DNA of 21,604 nt from contig MU657720.1 in assembly GCA_026770575.1 (NCBI GenBank), positions 9,926 to 31,529 on the forward strand, in the 5' to 3' direction. Position 1 is the first letter of the stretch; every line of letters starts with the position of its first letter. The DNA comes from Pelagophyceae sp. CCMP2097. Its lineage: Eukaryota > Sar > Pelagophyceae. The notes beneath the pieces are model-generated. The model did not search any database. It was not told the origin of the DNA and saw nothing but the letters and a program-made list of their open reading frames with translations. Both the position numbers and the translations under genes were made by a program. This document shows, one piece after another, positions 16,861 through 21,604 of this stretch.

Positions 16861-17392
16861 GTAGGCGCGCCGGGCATCGACGACGCGCGCATGGACACGA
16901 CGGCGCCTGGCCCCAACTTTGACGGCACGCCGCGCAACGGTGCGCCGACGGACGGTGCGCCGCCCTATGGCACGGCGTCGCGCGCACGGCGCGGCAGGCG
17001 ACGGTGCGCGTTGGCGCGCCGGGCATCGACGACGCGCGCATGGACACGACGGCGCCCGGCCCCAACTTTGACGGCACGCCGCGCAACGGTGCGCCGACGG
17101 ACGGTGCGCCGCCCTATGGCACGGCGCCGCGCGCACGGCGCGGCAGGCGACGGTGCGCGTTGGCGCGCCGGGCATCGACGACGCGCGCATGGACACGACG
17201 GCGCCCGGCCCCAACTTTGACGGCACGCCGCGCAACGGTGCGCCGACGGACGGTGCGCCGCCCTATGGCACGGCGCCGCGCGCACGGCGCGGCAGGCGAC
17301 GGTGCGCGTAGGCGCGCCGGGCATCGACGACGCGCGCATGGACACGACGGCGCCCGGCCCCAACTTTGACGGCACGCCGCGCAACGGTGCGC
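16861..17392 (+). repeat. 149-bp minisatellite, 3.5 copies, frame-rotating
   Basis: GGCATCGACGACGCGCGCAT starts at 16873, 17022, 17171 and 17320, spacing exactly 149 bp each time; copies differ at only a few bases. As 149 = 3x49+2, successive copies are read in different phases. Copy 1 reads VGAPGIDDARMDTTAPGPNF, copy 2 reads an Arg-rich string, copy 3 meets TGA in AACTTTGAC (17218-17220), and copy 4 is back in the first phase. Confidence 0.95.
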
Positions 17393-19779
17393 CGCGCGAC
17401 GATGCGCCGCGCTATGATGCGCCGCGCGACGGCGCGGCGCGCGCTGCGGCGCGCCCGTTCGAGCGCGGCAAAGGGCGCAAGCGGCAACCCGAAAACGCCC
17501 CAAAGCCAGAGTGGTACAAGCTGCCATCGAGCGGCCGTGCTGTGAACATGCGGGTCTTCCTCCTCAACCGCTTCGGCATCCAGTGGCCGTTGTCGAAAGG
17601 CGGGACGCTGCGCCGGATCCTTGCGCACCCAGCGGTCGAGGCCAAGTACGTACCTTACACGAAGTCGTATTACACCGACTCGCACGAGAAGCAGGTGGAA
17701 TACCGCCTTGCCTTTCTCCTGCGCGACACGGTGACAGAACTCCTCGCGCACAAGTGGATCCAGCTGCCGCTCGATGAGGCGCTGGCTGTCATCGCGCAAC
17801 ACAAGGAGACGAACCCGTTCGCAGAAAAGGACCTCGAGCCGCACTACTTTACCGCGCACACGGACGCCATATTCGGCGAGGGGGGCAATCAGTACGTCGA
17901 GTTCAACGTGAACTCGTCCGCCGCGTTCGAGTCATTCGCGACTGCGCACCGGCTCGGCGGCAACCTGAGCGTCCGAAACTTTCCGACGGGGGTTCCTCGA
18001 CGGGGTGTCGACCCGAAGCCGGTCATCGTCATCGGCCAGGACGAGAAGACATACGCGGCGTTCGCGTACCCGCAGAAGGCCTGGACAGTCGGCGGCGTTA
18101 TCGAGCTGCGCCCGAAGACGGATGTCCCCAAGGAAATGTGCTCTGGCTGGGTATCTCGAGTCATGCCATTCGGCTTTCCGTTGAACCAGCTCCAGCTCGA
18201 CGCCGTCAACGTGCGGCGCGCCAACACGTCTTACCCGTCGCCCGCAGGCTGCAACGTCGCGGAGGCGCGCGTGCGGCTGCAGACCAAGGAAGGTGTGCGG
18301 AACCCGACGGGCTTGAAGCCGGCGCTGGTCATCGACCCGCTGGTGCAGAATGCGTGGCACCGCGACGGCATGCCGGACGAGGCGCAGTACGTTTGCGCGC
18401 CGGGCGCGCGCTGGCTCTCCGTCGGCAAGGCGAACGAGGGCTACTGGACGCATGACCACACGATCGTCCACACTGTCGACATGATTGACGTTTTTGACGA
18501 GCTTTACGGCAAGTACGCGGAGGAGCACTCTTGGTACATCGGCTACGAGTGCCAGGCGATGTTCCACTTCGACTGGAGCAGCGGCCACGGCGCGCTCAAG
18601 GTCGGCGGCCTGAACGCGAAGACGATGGCCGGCGGCTACGGCGGAGCGCAGGCGATGACGCGCGACGCCCCCGTCGAGCGCGAGAACGGATACCTCGGGC
18701 CGTACGACGCCAAGATGAAGATCGACGGCGCCGAGGTCGACTGCAAGCTTCGGCCCGGCGAGACGCAGAGCGGCACGTTCAACGAGGTGTCGCGGCCGCC
18801 TTTTTATGACGCGGACAGGGCCCCTGGCACCGGAATCCGCGACGAGGCACGAAAGGCGCCGGCCGGCGCCAAGGACTACGCCGCGACGAAGAAGGCGCTC
18901 GAGGAGAACACTGATGCCAAGTTGCAGCTTGCGGCGAGCGGCTGGGACTTTGATGGCCTCAACAAGAATTTCGTCGAGGCGTACGTCCGAGTGAGGACGC
19001 CTCCGCCGCCGAAGAAGAACATGGCGCCCGTCCCGAAAGGGCTGAAGGCGGCGCTCGTCCTCGAGGCGCGGCGGCTCTACTCGGAGAGCGCCGCCGTCGT
19101 GCTGGTTATCGGCGAGCCGCCCGCCGGCTTTGACGTTTGGACGCGCGCGACGGAATCCGTGGACGAGTCGGGCTGGCTCAACGAGGCAAAAGGGCTGAAG
19201 CACTACCTTTGGGAACGTGGCTTCTGGCACCCCTCCAACACGCAGACGCTCGACGGCGCGCTGGACGCCACCGGCGCGATGAAGGGCTGGAAGGTGGGGC
19301 GTGAGGACGGCGTCGAAATTTTTATCTCTTCGTTGTTGCGCGAGGCCGCCGCCTCTTTATGCGACTTCCAGAACGAGGCCACGCAGCTGCAGCAGCTCAT
19401 CTGCGACCTGGGCCACCAGATGGACAAGACGCCGAAGTGTCAACCGGAGATCGCCGGCGAGGGAATCGAGTTGGTCTGTGGCTAGTCGGCTTACGAGTTC
19501 CGCCACCACACCAACTCGGGCTCGGCGAAGGACCTGCGCTGCAACGCGCTGCAGGCGCAGAGGCCGGAAATCCTCTCGATGCAGCGCCTGCGACGCTCCG
19601 AGCGGATGGTGTGGCGGTACAAGATGGTCTACCGGGCTTTCGCCGTGGGCGGCGCCAATCCCGTCGAGCACCGCGAGATTGAGCGCCTCCAGTGCACCAT
19701 GAAGAAGCACCGCGGCTGCGACTACGAGCTCAGGATCCTCGAGGGCAAGGTCGTCGCCAAGGTCGCCTGTATGGGGTGA

Positions 19780-20244
19780 GCGGCCCTCGACGCCGCAGCC
19801 GCGCCGGCACGTCTTCGCGACGCCCGACCTTTTGTGAACCCGTTCGAAGTTTCGAACCCGACCATAGGAAGTGCTCCGCCGACCGGTGTTCGTGGACCTC
19901 GTTCTGCATAATACATCTTCACAAAACTCTCGAAGTCTCGAAAGCCGCATCAAAGGGGGCCGTGCAAGCCTCGACCCCGTCGTCAAGTGATCCCCCATAG
20001 GCGCTCTCCTGTGCGGTCGTCTGTGGTGAACCCGCTGGCACTGGTGCCCGGGCCAGCAGCGCACGAAGAGTCGCTAATTTGAGGCTCCTGATAGGCTCAA
20101 AGTAGTCGCTAAAAGGAAATTCTTTCGAGCGGCAAACCCTCTCGTCAGGGACTTTTCCACCCCAAGAGGCGCCCGCAGGGACCAGTAACAGCCCACCAAT
20201 CTTCTTGTAGGCCGAGCAATTTATCGCTGACTGGAAGTTTATTT
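19780..20244. other. 3' region of the inner element, no gene seen
   Basis: Non-coding tail after the transposase stop. It contains the pair AGTCGCTAATTTGAGG and AGTCGCTAAAAGG (20068-20118) and short GC/AT alternations. Nothing else is supported. Confidence 0.4.
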
Positions 20245-20263
20245 ATGTTGAACCCCCCTTGTA

Positions 20264-20473
20264 GCGCCGAACCAAACGCGGCTAAAACACTCGCAAAAAA
20301 GGTGGTGTGTGTTTGTAGCTACGTATGTGTAAAATCGCCGTAACTTTTGCAAGAGATGGTCAATCGTGAAAGTAGCGGTCTCGCGGACTTTTTCTGGAGG
20401 CGCTTGCGCGGGCGCCGGAAGCTCCAGTCGAAGGACGCAATATTTTTGTCAAAATAACGGCGCAATGCAATAT
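20264..20473. other. right remnant of the middle element
   Basis: This lies between the inner element's TA and the middle element's right TIR. It holds the last 80 nt of the middle element's reading frame (to 20343) and then a non-coding stretch. The minus-strand ORF reading through here from the outer gene passes beyond its splice donor and is not considered coding. Confidence 0.5.
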
Positions 20474-20576
20474 CAGTTTCATGCCCGAACCAGCTTGTAG
20501 AGACCCCAGAGCTGTTCAATCCTGTACCGGTGAGCATACAGGACAAGGAGCATACAGGACAAGGCGGAGCACTTAC

Positions 20577-21005
20577 GTTGCTGCACGGATGCGCGGCGCC
20601 ATCAGCCCCGAGGAACCACGTGCCGCGCCGCTGGCTCTCGCAGTACTCCGCGAACGTGAGGGCCGCGTCGGCGCGGCCCTTGAAGACCCGCCCGATCGCG
20701 AGCTCGCCGGTGGCGCTGAAGCTGACGAGCCTCGGCACATCCAGCACCCGCGGCGCTCGTCCGGCATTGATTAAGAAGTCCTGCTCGCGCCGCGACACAG
20801 CCCTGCGCTTCTTGTCGCCGGCAGCCTTGACGGCCCTCTTCTCCTCCGCCGTCTTTGCGCCTCCCCGGCCGCGCTGCCGGTGGCGCTGCATCTCGCCTTC
20901 GATGTCAGACTCCTCGAAGTCGTCGTCCGAGGCCTCGAGCTGCGCCATTGCGCGGAACGCGGTCTTGTTGCTGTCGGCGACGCTGGTCTCGTCGCGGGCC
21001 TGCAT
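20577..21005 (-). CDS. outer element transposase-like gene, exon 1
   Basis: The first ATG is at 21005 (MQARDETSVADSNKTAF...); the frame is open further upstream into the TIR without ATG. 143 codons end in H-P-C-S-N immediately before GTAAGT (20576), phase 0. The first half is acidic then basic (EASDDDFEESDIEGEMQRHRQRGRGG, KTAEEKRAVKAAGDKKRRAV), consistent with nuclear localisation. The second half (VPRLVSFSATGELAIGRVFKGRADAALTFAEYCESQRRGTWFLG) precedes the zinc-binding part in exon 2, a layout expected for a MULE-like N-terminal region. Exon joining gives 447 aa. The family is inferred mainly from exon 2. Confidence 0.5.
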
Positions 21006-21049
21006 CTGGGACACCGCCGCTGCTGGCAGCCCCGACACGCGACTTCGAG

Positions 21050-21413
21050 TTTGAACGCTCCGCGCGAAAGTGACACCAATTGGATTAAATCGCGTAGAGT
21101 GACGCCGGTTAGATTAAGAACAACGGCTTGGTGCTACCGGTTCGCTTTAGTTGCATCAAAGTGACACCGATCAGGATTATTCTGCACATAGCGACACCAT
21201 CTGCATATAATACGTTCTTGTGCGACTCCATTGGTATTAAATCGGAAAAAGTGACACCAATGAGATTAAAATCAACGAAAGTGACACTGATCAGGATAAT
21301 TACGCACATGGCGGCGCAATCTGCATATAATACAAAAAAGGCGACTCTATTGGGATTAAATCAGCAAAAGTGACACCGATTAGATTAAAATGAACGAAAG
21401 TGACAGCGATGAG
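21050..21413 (-). repeat. outer element right TIR, with an extra 120-bp unit
   Basis: This is the inverted match of 12149-12396. Here the block from GATCAGGAT through CTGCATATAATAC occurs twice, at 21169 and 21289 (period 120 bp), while the left arm has it once. AAAGTGACACC-type motifs recur through the arm. Confidence 0.85.
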
Positions 21414-21604
21414 GGATTATCTTATCCAAAACACAATCCTGAAATCTCGATGAAAGTAGTGAGGATAGAAATCCCTAACCCCGTCAACAAGCGGCACCCA
21501 TTTTGCAATCATTCCTCACCCAGAATCCCTGTGGCTCCTAGTTTGACTCTGCTCGTCCGCGCCCTGCTCGTCCACGACACGCGTCGCGTAAGCTTCCCCC
21601 CACA
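21414..21604. other. right flank, no gene seen
   Basis: 191 bp of mixed composition outside the outer TIR. No ORF, RNA gene or repeat is recognised. Confidence 0.4.

Larger units (their letters stand above)
15121..19779 (+). pseudogene. large IS630/Tc1/mariner-like DDE transposase, two in-frame stops
   Basis: One reading frame runs from ATG 15142 to TGA 19777-19779 (1,545 codons plus stop) except for TGA at 17218-17220 and TAG at 19483-19485. An alternative start, ATG 15121 with intron 15135-15191 (GTAAGT...AACAG), joins in frame. Order: N-terminal domain (~residues 55-130 from 15142), an Asp/Ala-rich linker, a Lys/Arg-rich helical part (about 15900-16640), DGAPA repeats, the 149-bp minisatellite, then the catalytic part. 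There, I-G-Q-D-E-K-T-Y (Asp at 18040) is followed by W-T-V-G-G; M-F-H-F-D-W-S-S-G-H (Asp at 18571) comes next; then the GH and PE blocks leading to G-I-E-L (Glu at 19468). These match D-E/D-x-x-x-x-H/I-E-x-x-W-G-type motifs of Tc1/mariner relatives, but with much wider spacing (177 and 299 residues). TA target sites support the group. Confidence 0.6.
14809..20261. mobile_element. inner transposon, TA target duplication, carries DDE transposase gene
   Basis: A perfect 17-bp TIR (CAAGGGGGGTTCAACAT at 14809-14825; complement at 20245-20261) is flanked by TA at 14807-14808 and 20262-20263. It is 5,453 bp long. Its TIR starts CAAG like that of the middle element, and the two encode a similar N-terminal domain, so they appear to belong to one lineage. 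The element contains a plus-strand gene of over 4.6 kb that fills most of it. It would have been autonomous before the gene was broken. Confidence 0.82.
13577..20497. mobile_element. middle transposon, TA target duplication, nested in the outer element
   Basis: A perfect 24-bp TIR (CAAGCTGGTTCGGGCATGAA... at 13577-13600 and its complement at 20474-20497) is flanked by TA on both sides (13575-13576, 20498-20499). TA duplication is the signature of the IS630/Tc1/mariner group. Without the inner insertion the element is about 1.47 kb. It carries one gene with an N-terminal domain and repetitive linker but no DDE domain, so it is non-autonomous. Confidence 0.82.
13574..20576 (-). other. intron of the outer-element gene, enlarged by nested transposons
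   Basis: Donor AAC|GTAAGT at 20577/20576 and acceptor TAG|GTC at 13574/13573 (minus strand) join exon 1 and exon 2 in phase 0. Removing the nested element (13577-20497) and one TA leaves an 80-nt intron ending ...GGGTCTCTAG. The intron also contains a 16-bp tandem repeat (AGCATACAGGACAAGG, 20533-20564). The insertion used the TA of the TAG acceptor and restores an AG at the same point. Confidence 0.6.
12149..21413. mobile_element. outer DNA transposon (MULE-like) with two further transposons nested inside
   Basis: The ends are long TIRs: 12149-12396 and, inverted, 21050-21413. Both contain the same series of blocks (GGTGTCACTTT, CCAATGGAGTCGC, ATTATATGCAG, AATAATCCTGATCGG, CACCAAGC, CGCGCGGAGC). 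The two arms are nearly identical over ~245 bp; the right arm carries one extra 120-bp unit. Without the nested insertion the element is about 2.3 kb. It carries a spliced minus-strand gene with MULE-like N-terminal features but no complete catalytic domain. No clear target duplication is seen next to the TIRs. The TIR pairing is plain in the sequence; the MULE class rests on the encoded zinc-binding region and the long TIRs. Confidence 0.75.

Noticed and set aside
15352..17235. 627-codon minus-strand ORF
   Set aside because: Antisense shadow of the inner transposase gene; Arg-rich repetitive text caused by GC-rich codons and the 149-bp repeat.
17932..19230. 432-codon minus-strand ORF
   Set aside because: Antisense to the catalytic part of the transposase, which shows recognisable motifs on the plus strand; this one is Arg/Val-rich without motifs.
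20319..20576. Continuation of the minus-strand ORF beyond the outer gene exon 1
   Set aside because: It passes a strong splice donor, then crosses the middle element's TIR; open by chance.

Overview
The window reads as nuclear DNA of a GC-rich unicellular eukaryote. Evidence: GT/AG introns, no ribosome-binding-site or operon logic, Ala/Asp/Pro-rich proteins with strongly GC-biased third codon positions, several classes of eukaryotic DNA transposon, and a eukaryote-type Ulp1 protease end. An alga such as a stramenopile (pelagophyte-like) or haptophyte fits best, but the taxon is inference.

Layout. (1) 1-1720, GC-rich: the 3' end of a Ulp1/C48-type protease gene, then a large fold-back repeat with ~210-bp inverted arms. 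(2) 1722-11682, AT-rich: a decayed endogenous virus-like element, probably of the polinton-like/virophage-like DNA virus type. It holds a broken capsid-like gene, a broken unknown gene, a long broken fibre gene with TAGxNVAI repeats, a broken class 3 lipase and a broken Dam-type (D12) adenine methyltransferase. These lie among a few small ORFs that are still open. Most genes are on the minus strand, with tight divergent gene starts. (3) 3367-4516, inside that relic: a 48-bp-TIR non-autonomous transposon carrying a tRNA-like B box. Its right TIR was hit by a 615-bp hAT-type MITE (8-bp target duplication); the uninterrupted sequence is still present at the other end, so the insertion can be read exactly. 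(4) 12149-21413, GC-rich: a three-level nest of DNA transposons. The outer element has ~250-360 bp TIRs built from iterated GTGTCAC motifs and a spliced minus-strand gene with a MULE-like zinc-binding N-terminal region. The middle element (13577-20497, TA duplication) sits in the intron of that gene, at the TA of its TAG acceptor. The inner element (14809-20261, TA duplication) sits in the gene of the middle element. It carries a very large DDE transposase gene related to the IS630/Tc1/mariner group.

How the parts relate. The inner and middle elements encode a similar N-terminal domain followed by Ala/Asp/Pro-rich repeats, but only the inner one has the DDE domain, so the middle one looks like its non-autonomous relative. 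The inner transposase is itself broken: a 149-bp minisatellite (149 is not a multiple of 3) turns the frame through three phases and exposes a TGA, and a TAG sits right after the third catalytic motif. Nothing in the window looks like a complete functional mobile element. It is a layered record of one virus integration and at least five later insertions. All assignments are by eye; no database search was possible.
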